Assembly: GCA_039111635.1 (NCBI GenBank)
Contig: JBCAQO010000006.1
Coordinates: forward strand, 1,240,001-1,304,000
Length of the DNA stretch: 64,000 nt
From: Heterobasidion occidentale
Taxonomy: Eukaryota; Basidiomycota; Agaricomycetes; Russulales; Bondarzewiaceae
Reading direction: 5' to 3'
A program made the position numbers and the translations under genes. The notes beneath the pieces were generated by a model that saw only the letters and a list, made by a program, of their open reading frames with translations, was not told where the DNA came from and searched no databases. The stretch's first letter is position 1; each line of letters begins with the position of its first letter. Shown here in pieces: positions 49,275-60,916 of the stretch.

Positions 49275-50092
49275 CTACCAATCGCATGCCCGTACTATTA
49301 ATGCTGTGATTCTCTCCAGGCCCGCTCTGTCCTCCTCTGTGAAGCCGCCCACTGCCAAACAATCCAGATCCAAGACCCCGAGAGTGACTTCTCTGCCGTC
49401 CACTTTCAACACAAGGGGACACACGACTTCACTATTCGTGTCGCCGTCGCAGGCAATATGTCCAGGATATGCGTTTACATCGTGGACGATGATAATTTTG
49501 CAAGAAATGAAGGCATCCGCACACACGCCGCGGGCTTTTCCCGGAGTCGTATTGATGAACTGGCATGCAGGTTTACCACAGAAAGGACCTAGAAGCAATC
49601 GACTGGACCCCTCTAAGACATTTTCCGTGCGCGAACGTCCAAACTTCGGGGAGGGGAAGATGGTCGAATCGAGATAGAAACCTATAGGTATATTAATATA
49701 GCTTGGCTTCGATCTATCACAGTCACAGAGAAAGGACAAAACCAGCTCTCATTTTCTCATGGAATCGATGAGCAGCCGATCAAAGCACCTAAGAATGTAA
49801 TCTATACGCGAAGAGACGTACCACACCAGTTCACAGACGAAGCGCCCTGTCCGAAAGCAGGAAAAGAGAGTAACGCGTTGAAAACAAGGGAGGATGCATT
49901 GGCGAGATTGGTCACCTAGATGAGTCCTTTTTAAGTCAGCGGGGTTGTGCTCCCTGTAGTAAGTATATCAAAGAGACGGACCCAGTCTCTTTGTCCTTCA
50001 AGGAGGGCAGCTAGTTGTTTATATACATGTTCCCAAAAATCGTCTTTGCTCTTGACACTCGAAGGCAGTAGAGAGGCATCTGCATGGGGCAT
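49275..50092 (-). CDS. Free methionine-R-sulfoxide reductase (GAF domain)
   Basis: Three exons on the minus strand (50092-49982, 49915-49822, 49681-49275) encode 203 residues. The GAF-fold enzyme reduces free L-methionine-(R)-sulfoxide using thioredoxin. Seen in order: QLAALLEGQRDW, NLANASSLVFNAL, NWCGFYL, the catalytic region GPFCGKPACQFI with GVCADAF, YPGHIACDGDTNSEVVCPL and GVLDLDCL. The three redox cysteines known in the yeast enzyme map to KPAC, GVC and IAC. A seven-residue insertion (VLEGSSR) before LLLGPF is not usual and could be a local peculiarity. The gene is convergent with the cysteinyl-tRNA synthetase gene and divergent from the GLTP gene, with 242 bp between starts. Confidence 0.9.
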
Positions 50093-50334
50093 GTTTACTT
50101 GATGAAGATGGGTTCAGTTGGCTATGTCCTGAGTGAAAGGTCCCAGCGACGTCGCGGTCGAGACAGATGATGGTGAAAGCCAGTGCAGTCGTGGACAAGA
50201 TAAGATAAGATGTTTTCACCGCACTTTGCCGCATCGCTACATGATCAGTGATCTGGCGGGATGCCGGCCAGATTCCTAGTGAATCCCTCATACGACCCTT
50301 ACCTACCTATCGACACCCCTCTATCTTAACGCCC

Positions 50335-51179
50335 ATGGCTCCGTATCTCGAGGCAGTAAAGGTGTCGATTTCCAGAATATTCGGGGAATGAACGGCATTC
50401 TGATGGGGTACGGGCCAGTCGTTTGCAGATGTTCCTATCACCGACGCAGGCGTCGACACCGTGGCCTTCCTTGAAGCCTCAGATGGTCTGGTTGGGCTTT
50501 TCGGTAAGCGTGCAATACTTGTAAGCAAACCATCTATGCTGGACGCTATGTATAGATATTCTCGGATCGACCGCATTCTCCGTCGTTCAAGCAGACTTGA
50601 AGGGCAACATCGCCGTAAGACTAATCTATGATCGAGTTCCGAACCTATCTGATTTTGTCTCGGGCGTATAGAAAGTTCGCGCGCGCTACGAAGCGACACC
50701 AACGCTTTCGGACACGCTCGAGAAATTGGTGCAGAACGAGAAGGGCGAAAAGAAGCGGACCGCAACGGAGGGTCTGATGTGGCTGTTGCGCGGGATGTCC
50801 TTCACATGCAAAGCGCTCCAGAACGTGCAAGAAAACAAGAATGAGGAGCTTTCGATTGCGTTCAGCAAATCCTACGAGGGCACGCTGAAGAAGTTCCATA
50901 ATTTCGTTGTGAAGGGCATATTTGCGGTGCGTCTTCGTATTCTTAGCAAGTGATGCCGAAAAGTATCATTAGACATATTTCATTGCTCAGGTGGCCATGA
51001 AGGCGTGCCCCTACCGCGCGGATTTTTTTGCAAAGCTACGCGCTGACCCTGCTGGAGGACCTGCGGCTTCCGAGGAAAAGTCGAACGAAGAGCTGGACAA
51101 ATGGCTCGCAGCCTTGGCAAGTATCGTGACAAGACTGGAGACATTCTACGAGAAAGGTGGATACGGCAAGGGATTCTAG
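50335..51179 (+). CDS. Glycolipid transfer protein (GLTP fold)
   Basis: Five exons (50335-50361, 50419-50503, 50556-50614, 50672-50926, 50991-51179) encode 204 residues. The acceptor at 50418 was preferred over 50431 because it keeps the conserved SFADVPI. GLTP-domain landmarks: FLEASDGLVGLFDILGSTAF, VVQADLKGNI, GLMWLLRGMSFTCKAL, HNFVVKGIFAVAMKACPYR and a C-terminal LETFYEKGGYGKGF. In the glycolipid-binding pocket the Asp of DLKGN, the Trp of MWLLRG and the His of HNFVVKG are the known contact residues and are all present. The protein moves glycosphingolipids between membranes in the cytosol. Confidence 0.93.
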
Positions 51180-51404
51180 AAGACTCGTTGCTTGTCAGCT
51201 TGACAATTCAATATTCAATCACGATGGGTCGCAGAAGATCTTCGGAGACGAATAGAAGACTCACCGTCCGATCAACGATTTTGGTGTGTTTCCACGATCT
51301 GTTGTGTTAGCTCTGAGCAATGTGCGGTGTGCCTTTCAAATCGGTAAACAAAATCAGACCCGCCGGAGAAATGGAGTCCCCACACCGCGAAACTGGTGAT
51401 TGGA

Positions 51405-51412
51405 CCCGCTCG
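51405..51412. repeat. Target-site duplication, left copy
   Basis: CCCGCTCG directly abuts the left inverted repeat and is repeated exactly at 52264-52271. Confidence 0.85.
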
Positions 51413-51440
51413 AGGACCCCTGACAACCACCTGAGATGTT
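51413..51440 (+). repeat. Left terminal inverted repeat
   Basis: 28 bp; differs from the right repeat at positions 12 and 21 only. Confidence 0.85.
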
Positions 51441-51716
51441 CGTGTCCGGAGGCGGTCGTCGACGCCGGGACAGCAGGTCCTCTACTGATCCGGTTCACGC
51501 CGGAAATGGGATCGGACCTCAGTCAGCAGGTCGTTTCACGCCGGAATCGGGCCTCGAACCTCTAAAAATCGCAAAAAATTCCGGAAAAATAGAAATACGT
51601 TCTATGGCATGTCTTTGAGCACAATGAAAGCTTGAGCATTGTAATAAAAGTAAGAAACTCGTAAGGAGAGTCAACAGCATTCGAAAAAGCATGATAATGT
51701 GAATTACAAGGCCATG

Positions 51717-52100
51717 TCAATCATCCTCATCATCCAAGACCTCTTCGACATTCCGTTTGCGGCCAACAATCACCTTGATTGCACTTCGAAGGTCCTTTTC
51801 CCTGCCTGTGAGTGCTTCCAGATAGTGGCTATCCCCAACCGCGAGTGCTATAGAAGCACCTTGAATCCGAATAGGATAAGTTAGCATGATAAGGAATGTA
51901 TGTGACGGCAGCAAAGCATGGAGCGTCACAGCGTGTGGCGTCAATGGAGACGTAGCAGGGACAATGCGGAAATACTTAGTAGTGTGCCGAGTTCCTGCTA
52001 ACATTGGCTCGTATATCTCAGCTGCGACATTCGATATAGCAGAGATCAATGTGGCTTCATCTGCCCAGCTGTGGACCCTCTGGGTCGACGCCGGATAAGC
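51717..52100 (-). other. Coding-like segment inside the DNA element
   Basis: An open minus-strand frame ends at 51717 with an acidic tail (VEEVLDDEDD). The part from about 52085 has a natural amino-acid mix (LISAISNVAAEIYEPMLAG, HALLPSHTFLIMLTYPI, ASIALAVGDSHYLEAL, LRSAIKVIVGRKRN). The same frame is open leftward through the terminal repeat and out to 52427, but that portion reads through repeats and is unlikely to be protein. I do not recognise the sequence. It could be the last exon of a gene captured by the element or part of a lost element protein. Confidence 0.35.
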
Positions 52101-52235
52101 ATCGGACCTCCTAGCAATGGAGGGCTTCACGCCAGGCAAAAGATCGAACATGATCGTCCAAATGTGCCGTTCGACGCCGGAAAAGCCCTCGGAGCTCGGC
52201 GCTGACGCGCCGGTTTTACGCCGGATCCAGGTATT

Positions 52236-52263
52236 AACATCCCAGGTGGTTTTCAGGGGTCCT
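52236..52263 (-). repeat. Right terminal inverted repeat
   Basis: Reverse-complement partner of 51413-51440, 26/28 identical. Confidence 0.85.
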
Positions 52264-52271
52264 CCCGCTCG
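52264..52271. repeat. Target-site duplication, right copy
   Basis: CCCGCTCG, identical to 51405-51412. Confidence 0.85.
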
Positions 52272-55200
52272 CTGTAGTCGTGGGCTCTCGATAACATTAA
52301 GATTTGAGCTAAATAGCCTGACCAGGCACGGATACAGAAGGAACTCAGCCCTCCCACAAACGTACCGTGCTTTAGAGGGACTGACTGAACATTGCGAGTT
52401 CTGGTCCAGATATATGCCAAAAAACATATGTCAGCACGTGGTGGGATAGTCATCTCAGACCAAAAGCATCAGTCAAGATTGTCCGAGATAGGCGTGTTTT
52501 GCTCAGATGGTGCTCGATTTTCACTCATATGAAAGGCCGTACCGGACAAATTACCATACCCTCCTTTCTCGAGGCCAAGTTACGATCCAGGAAGCTCTCG
52601 TTGATTGGCACAGTGAATCGGAAGAGATGGCGATACTGACACTGATACGGTTTCAGATTTGCACCCAAAGTATGGAATTCAACATACTAGGAATCTGCGA
52701 CCTTGTCCCGAAACAGGGTCAAACTATAAAACGGTACCGACCAAGAGATGAAATTACAGCGAGCGGAGATGCTCATGAACAAATGGTCGGCTTCTTGTAG
52801 GCGGCAAACTGCTGTCAAAGAAAGTGATCATCAGACCACGTTCTAGGTCATAATTCACCCTTATATAGATCGTGTGGGCATCATAACGTACTCCGAAGGC
52901 ATTCACGTTGCAGCAGTCAACTCCATGCGAAGGATGGACCACACGTTGTAGAACATGTCGATGAAGATGACTTAATCAGGGTATATTGGTAGAACCTGGT
53001 CGAACCCCATGAGAGATTACTCACCACACAGCCCTCCCTCCGGGAAATGAATGGCATCATACCGCAGGGAAACCCCTCTCTGTCGATGCTTCATTTCCTA
53101 AAATGTAAGACCATTGTGTGAAGGTTGAACGGATTTTTCAAAAAAGACATACTAAGGGGAAACAACGATATACGTAGATATCCCGGAGGGCACTTCTCAC
53201 ACAGCATAGATCGGCTGGTGTAAATCGAGAATTTTCCGTTTTCAGGTGCACTTTTCTTTGAGCCCAACCGCATTGCGGGCTATGCGCACTGGAGCCACTA
53301 AATCCACCATGACTATTACTCTGGCTAACCACCTGTGAGTCATGTTAGCACACACCGATACATTCGCCGTCAGGACCACCTGGCATGTATCAAACGAGCC
53401 CAACGCTGCTGTCGAGAGCAACGAGCTGCAGAGTCGGTCTGTCAATGTATCAGTTGATGAACCCAGGGAAACGTAGAATAAGATTCGTCTGTCAAACCAG
53501 TCAACTAGGTCAATGATGGTGCAACTGCAGTATCCACGAATAACCTCACAGCACCTAGATCATCTCCAGTCTTCATCAATCATATGGTACAAGCTTTGAT
53601 ATGTCAATTCACACGAAGTCTCCACAACAGCGCGCTGAGCCTTCTGTGTCTAGCTCCTTGCAGGTCTGATGTTGATGTCTTAGCCAATGCATGCTACGGA
53701 AGAAATTTAGTACAGTGTCGACAAGGAATACACGATGAGAACACCGTCACAGCAGCGTTCACAAAGAAAGCTCCGGATTGCAAGAATTGTCACATCATCG
53801 ATAGAACATTCTTCGACGTTTAGTCACCAGCGTGTACCAGGAATAAGGACAATTGGTCAACGAATGACAAACAGGAGGCATTCGTGCGATCTGAACAGCA
53901 TACGTGTGGTCTCCCGTAGTATCTAGGAAGAGCAAGAATAAGTAACACAAAGACGGATCGTCAAGGCCTTGAAATGCGTTGGATCCAAAGCCGCGGGTTC
54001 ATTCATCATTAGTCAAGGAATTTGACTACTGAGGAAGATCATGTGTAGTATCTCACAATTGCGGAAAGACGTAGGTCCAGCGGCGTAAGATAACGGCGAA
54101 GCATGAACTCCATGTGTATTTCTGGTGAAAGAGTTCCAAGTCGGCTGTGATATACGGAGGAGCCCGTCGAGTGGGACTTACACGCCGTAAGGTGAAAACG
54201 ATATAACAATGTGAGAACAAGAGGAACCCCGCGGCAGGGGTGGGGGGTCAACGGCTTGAAAATGAAAGAAAATCAGGGCATTTGTCAAGTCTCCTTCAAG
54301 CACTGACGTATCACTCACTCAACCGACTCGAGCCAATTTAAGTAAGGGTGTCCATACCACATGTCGCAACGCGGTTGCTGAGAGACCGTAACCACAATAT
54401 AGACGTTGTCTGCGGGCGTATTGAGTGCGAGTCCGAGGAAAGATGAGCTTCAACAATGATCCTAGGCGTCAGGAAGAAGCACATGCGTACTGATAGGAGC
54501 AGAGCAATGCCGCGATGACAGATAGAATGCTGCAGAATGCTGCGACTTCGAGAAGCTATTCACGCACGAGAAAGCCAGAAGCGATGTGACAATGCTAGAC
54601 AGATGACGCCATTCGCAAAGGTCATAGAACTGAACGAGATGGTACGCCTTACAGAGCGGCTGGGGATTAGACGTGACTTGTGACGCAAGCACATACTACA
54701 GATCGAGCAGATAGGAGGAATATTGACTCGTCAGCCTTATTAACACATGCTTCGACGGCCCCATTCGCATATCAGTGCTTCGTCAGGTGATTGTCCCTCG
54801 GTTTTCCGTATGTCGAATTTCCACTCTTGAACATGAGGAGGGCAAAAAGAAGGAAAACATACATCAGATGAGCAAGACACATGGAGATTGGTTAATGTTG
54901 GCAGGCAAAGCATTGTCGCAACGTTGGAAGGAGTATTATTGGCTGTATGGGGGAAGAAGACGAACTCAACCATGAGATACCGAAGAAGGTCGAAGTTACT
55001 TACTACTACGGAATGATATGAGTAGGCCCGCACAGCCCAACAGAAGTCCGTCGCTACGGGAAAGGGACCGGAATCACATTTCGGGCTATGACTAGGAACA
55101 AGCGAAGAAGTGTCTTGTAACACGTGTGGACGTGCACGATGATCAGCCCCGTTGATCATGTCTGAGGTCTCTAGAGTTGACGTGCAACCGCGAGAAACAA

Positions 55201-55728
55201 TGTACACAACTGACGAAAAATCTTAAAGGTCCACAGTGTGTATGTATGTCGAGCCATCGTTGATGAACCTTAGAATGAGAAGATCGCGCAAACAATTATG
55301 ACGAAAACGCATCAGCTGGAAAAACAAAAATACGACAGCGGGTAATCACGATCACGTACACGTCTGGGAGAGCACCAGGACCACTTCGTCAAAATACCTC
55401 AGTATTTTGACACTGAAGTAACGTGTCAAGCTGAATCATATAGAAATAAAAAAAACTGAGAAGCAAACACAAGAGTCCCAGAGAAAAATGATGGTGTATG
55501 TCATACAATGATCTAGTGAAACCGTCAACCTTCTGCGCTGATAGCAAAATCCATGAAACACACATATCCACTGCGCGTTCGTCTTGAGCGTCCCATCATC
55601 TGACTCATCATCCGTGCGAGAGATCTACAAAACCGTGTAAATCCACCGATGAACCAATATCATACATACTCCGAACCCAAATATAACGCTCAAAGAGGGC
55701 TTGCAAACACGGGGTACTAGCGCATGCG
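52272..55728. other. Gene-poor 3.4-kb region
   Basis: No gene model is supported. Scattered minus-strand pieces look coding-like and lie near splice-like sites: LILRFINDGSTY near 55.28 kb, LRYLMVEFVFF near 54.98 kb, NPQPLCKAYHLVQFYDL near 54.65 kb, and GLALNTPADNVYIVV near 54.43 kb. Hydrophobic stretches suggest the remains of one or two polytopic membrane proteins of a basidiomycete expanded family, but phases do not connect and stops intervene. Confidence 0.3.
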
Positions 55729-57169
55729 CTACCAAGCAACACCGTGCTTCACTAGCCCGGAATCTTGCCCACTTTTTGGCATATTGGAGCTCCGGGACAT
55801 CCTTGATGGAAGCTGCATAGCGGGTATGGGCTCCATCTGCACCGTCCTCACCGGACCCACACTCTGCACAAGCGCAATCTCCTCTGGTGCTGGAGACGAG
55901 GCATCCTTTCCGGACCGCGGGCCACGCCTCCCTCTCTGAGGCGTCGCGAATGGCACGGGAGAGGTGTATTTGGGACGCAAATGAGGGGTTGGCGGGACTG
56001 TAGTCAGCTCAAGATCCTCCTCGTCGCTCCCCGTGCCTGTCGTTGACGTAGAAGCGGACTCGAAGGAGAGACGAGAGATAATCTCGTCACGGGTAGACGC
56101 AGACAACGGGAGTGCGGAGACCAAGGAGGACAATGCATGCGGACGTAGCGTTGCGCCTACGGCTGTAGAAGACGAGCGCAAGAACGATTCTCGTGCAGGG
56201 ATCTGCGAGGACTCATGTGGAAGTACGGGAGACGCGCTGGGATGGGTGGCCGGAAGGGGATACGGCGAGCGAGCAGGTGAAGTGAAAGGTAGGGTGGGTT
56301 GAGAGGGAGGAAAGAACGAAAGACGTGTAGCGGGGATTCGTCGGACGGTGTAAGAAGAGAACGTACGGCGAGCCCCATTAGAAGCTGAGTCTGGGCTGAT
56401 GTCCTCAGGGATGCTGGTTGTAGATCGAGACTGCAAATTCTCCGTGATGTTGTCTGGTGTCACAGCAGCATCGAGAAAGGGGAGGTTCGCATGCCATGCC
56501 TTCTCCAAGGGAATATAAAGCACCTTTCGAAGGTGTATAGAATCGGATGCCCAAAGCTGATTTGAGCGACGTAGCTCAGCAACAGTAATGCCGTATTTCA
56601 AGGCTACTCCAGCCAGGGAGTCTTTGGGCATGATCTGATGGAAAGGTAGGGCGGACGAGATTTGTGAAAGGGGGTGGGTTACCGCATACGATTTTGAGGT
56701 GAGGATGACATACCTCATGAACCAACACTACCTTCTCTTCCGCGCCTCTCTCCAAGTCGCTGGAAGAGTCTGTGTGAGCCTCCTTATCATGATTGGCAGA
56801 GGACGAATCCTTCTCCCATAATGAGAGTAGTCGAGCGAGGTGTGGGCGAGTGTCATGATGACTCGTATCTCCCGATGTAGAGGCAGACATAGAGCGCGAG
56901 GAGACGGCACGCAACGGATGGTGCCCGTCGTGATCATCTACGGTTCTTGATCTGGAATGTGCGGGACGTGAAAGATCACCCTGCACAGGCGACAGCTGGC
57001 CTTCTGAGACCCGTCTCCGTCTTGATGTAGGTGTGTGCGAGAGAGTCGAATCAAGCGCAGAAGTGAATGGCCTGCTCTGACTGTCCCCAAAGGGGCGAAG
57101 ATACGAATTTGGTTCATCATAAAGAACGGTGGGCGAGGGTGTTCTGGATGGACCGTCTCTAGACGGCAT
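55729..57169 (-). CDS. LysM-domain intracellular protein
   Basis: Two exons on the minus strand (57169-56714 and 56634-55729) encode 453 residues. The first 145 residues are disordered and rich in Ser, Arg and His. One LysM domain spans the splice junction, about residues 147-195: VLVHE, then PKDSLAGVALKYGITVAEL, RRSNQLWASDSIHLRKVLYIP. The rest is Ser/Pro/Thr-rich. There is no signal peptide, so this resembles the eukaryotic LYSMD1/2 type of cytoplasmic or membrane-trafficking LysM proteins rather than a chitin-binding effector. The intron is 79 nt. Function is unknown. Confidence 0.85.
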
Positions 57170-57564
57170 GAAGGTGAGTGCTAAGGGGATAAGCTGTTCA
57201 TGTCATGAACGTCGACGACTTACACAACCAACTGGCATGAGCTGGAGGGGCCACTGTTTACCTATTTGGGCAAGAGGCAAACAGTTTCATCATTGCAACG
57301 GTTCATAGAACATACAGGATATACCAAGGGTGGCGACCATGAAACATAAGTAAGTAAAAATATATTCTGTTGATTATGACTGCAGGTATCCAGTGTATCG
57401 CTTCCTCTGCTCAGACGCCTTTCCCCCTCACACCAAGATGCCATGATCCGATATCACTGTCATCGGGTGAAAGTGAAGAATATAATGTTACGGACCCGGA
57501 GAGACGATGGAAAATACACGACCTCGAACAGGGCTACAGGGCATGTCACCCAACCAGCCTCCCT

Positions 57565-58473
57565 TCACTTGCTTTCCAACTGTTCCACGCTTCCCTCACG
57601 CTGTCTCTTCGATCCCGTCTGCGATGACTGCGCAGCACCAGCTCCAGTCACGCCAACAACAAGGCCCTTCAGCCAACCGTTCTCCCTTCTCAATCCTTCG
57701 CACTCTCGCTCCAGTTCCGCGACCCGCTGCTCGAGTTCCTTTGCCTTTGTTTCCAACGCCACCTCTCGCTCCTTTTTTTTCAGCCGGAACCGGGCCGAAG
57801 CGGCCGTGTTCCGTCGGCGCTTATCTTCCGAAGCGGAAAGCGGCGCAGAACCATCGGGTGTGCTCGGCGAAATTGGAATGTCGTCCGCAATTGTAGAAGT
57901 GGAGATCTTGCGGGTGCGTGCACGTTTAGCAGGAGGTTGAGCGTGCGGCCCCGGTGAAGCGGCGGCTTGAGCCGGGGGTGGTGGATAACCGAGCGCGTGC
58001 ACGGGGTAGAGAGAGAGAATTTGGGCAAGGGAGGGAGCAGCTGCAGGGAGCGGACTCTGGGGGAAGGAAGGAAGGGCAAACGGGTCCACGCCCAGCCCTG
58101 CAAGGATGCTGTTGATGTCGAATGGAACCTGGGTCGCTTGCGTGGACACAGAGGAAGGAGTGTTGTTGACTGGGTTCGCAAGAACGACATTGTCGTGTTT
58201 ATCAGTGGGAGCCGGCCCGGCGACGGGATCCTCATCCTCTTCATCCTCCCCATCACCAGAAGGGGACGGCTGGCCAGCACCGCCGTTGGAAACGGAGGAA
58301 GTCCTACGTCCGAGAGGCTCGTCTGACTCGAAAGCAAGGGTGGTCCATAGGTCGAGTTGAGCATTGAGCTCGGGGAAGTGTGGGTTGGATAAAAGATCTT
58401 GAGAGTCGGAGAGATAAGGGTTGGACACAGTTGAATGGACCAGATTGAGTCCTTGCAAGTTTGACGGAGCCAT
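57565..58473 (-). CDS. bZIP transcription factor of CYS3/Met4 type
   Basis: A single exon of 302 residues on the minus strand; the start at 58473 gives MAPSNLQGLNL, while the frame stays open upstream to an ATG at 58629. The C-terminal bZIP begins SEDKRRRNTAASARFRLKKK, and its basic-region signature NTAASARFR is characteristic of CYS-3/Met28-type regulators of sulfur assimilation. A leucine zipper follows (ALETKAKELEQRVAELEREC, then LRRENGWLKGLV). The N-terminal half is acidic and Pro/Ala-rich, likely an activation region; KRARTRK near residue 185 may be a nuclear signal. Regulation of sulfur metabolism is inferred from the basic region only. Confidence 0.9.
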   Translation of the reverse strand: MAPSNLQGLNLVHSTVSNPYLSDSQDLLSNPHFPELNAQLDLWTTLAFESDEPLGRRTSSVSNGGAGQPSPSGDGEDEEDEDPVAGPAPTDKHDNVVLANPVNNTPSSVSTQATQVPFDINSILAGLGVDPFALPSFPQSPLPAAAPSLAQILSLYPVHALGYPPPPAQAAASPGPHAQPPAKRARTRKISTSTIADDIPISPSTPDGSAPLSASEDKRRRNTAASARFRLKKKEREVALETKAKELEQRVAELERECEGLRRENGWLKGLVVGVTGAGAAQSSQTGSKRQREGSVEQLESK

Positions 58474-59801
58474 GGCGGAACGTATGTGACCTAGGACTTG
58501 ATCCTGGCACGTTAAATAGACGAGCGCTCTGTCAAGATGCGAAAGGACGATAAGATGAATGGCCTGGTGAGTGGGCGGTCTCAGGCACCTTCGATGTCTA
58601 CAAAAAATTCCCACTGACAAATGCATCACATGATCTCTGGCCGCCGTTCCTTTTTCCTATACAGTACAGCCGCTGCCTTAGGCCGCCCGAGTCGCCGTCC
58701 GTATCCTCCTCCGAGTCCTTCGCACACAATTCAGCTCAGGCCTCTCTCCATTTCCGCTTTTTCCAACCTCTTTCTCTCGTCTTTCTGTACTGGTGGTTGA
58801 AGCGTGGATATGCGGCCATCATGTCTCTGCCTGCGCCAAAGGTGCATCGGAAGGGCTTCAATTCGGAATACCAACACGAGGCCGTCACTAATTTACAGCG
58901 CGATCAGGAAACGGCAGCGCCACGACAACTCAAGAGTTCAGATGCGGGCCATATATATTATGGCCGACTGCTCTATTCCTCCCCGCCGTGTATTGATATG
59001 ACGGTGCACTCACAGCATCAATGTAGAAAATGGTCAGTAACACTTCTCCGGCACCCACTAGTCCAGTATCGTGTTGGTTTGGTGTCTTACAGAAATAGAT
59101 CGTCTCTATCAGTCGTGATAGATATCTCCGCCCATGCTCGAGCGATATTAAAGGCCCCGCCACCGACCCCGCCACGATCCCCGCCACCAACCTCACCACT
59201 GACCCACTCCATCTTTCTTGGCCGTGCTGACCGGACTCTTGATTATTTCAGCTAATGCTCTTAAAACAACTGCCAATATTCGAAAAGCAAGTAGCCTTTC
59301 ACAGGCCTCCTGCTTCTTTTTGAGAATCAAGATAGACATGATGGGAAGAGCGCGAGCGCTGTGTTTAGTGCCCTTGTCAGTTTCTTGTGCTCCTGGTAAG
59401 TCAATATTTATCTTACGCACGGACGGCAGGAGGGGGCAGGAGTGGCTAAATGATCTGTCGAGTTTTCGGTATTTGCGAGAAGCTTCCCGCAGCTATGAAG
59501 GCATACTACGCAGCGCCCCCAAGGCAATCTCAAACAGATATTTACTGGTTACACTACGTCAGAGTATATACAGATTTTTTTACATCTCAGAGCCGTTTGT
59601 CCACAAGCAACAGAACAAATATCGTGTTTTATGGGGAACTTTTTCTCAGCATGAATGACAAAGAAACAATCGGAACTCAGCGACAATCCACGACCCACTC
59701 CAATGACTCAGCATCTTGGTGACTGAGTCTTGCCGTTGTGGCGGAGCAGTCACTCATCGCTGCTGGACCCATATCCCACAACACTATACACACTAGTCTT
59801 A
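58474..59801. other. 1.3-kb intergenic region, nothing recognised
   Basis: Divergent promoter region between the bZIP gene and CWC24. A plus-strand frame starting with ATG at 58821 (MSLPAPKVHRKGFNSEYQHE) runs about 100 codons but has no recognisable domain and no supported continuation. Confidence 0.4.

Positions 59802-60916
<1,115 letters not shown>

Larger units (their letters stand above)
51413..52263. mobile_element. 851-bp DNA transposon with terminal inverted repeats (non-autonomous, hAT-like?)
   Basis: The ends are inverted copies of each other: starting AGGACCCCTGA, 26 of 28 bases match between 51413-51440 and the reverse complement of 52236-52263. A perfect 8-bp duplication, CCCGCTCG, flanks both ends; 8 bp is the duplication made by hAT-superfamily transposases, though the terminal bases are not the usual CA. 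Just inside both ends lie repeated CGCCGG-containing units (51461, 51496, 51537 on the left; 52087, 52173, 52217 on the right, with a degenerate copy at 52128), all in the same orientation and several extended to ATCGGACCTC. There is no transposase frame, so the element would be mobilised in trans. A minus-strand coding-like segment (about 52080-51717) fills the centre. The element sits 234 bp after the GLTP stop. Confidence 0.85.

Noticed and set aside
51515..51560. B-box-like GGTTCGAGGCC on the minus strand
   Set aside because: It lies in the subterminal repeats of the DNA element and has no cloverleaf partner sequences.
51717..52427. 236-codon minus-strand frame as an ordinary host gene
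   Set aside because: Its first half reads through the terminal inverted repeat and subterminal repeats of the DNA element; only the last third looks coding.
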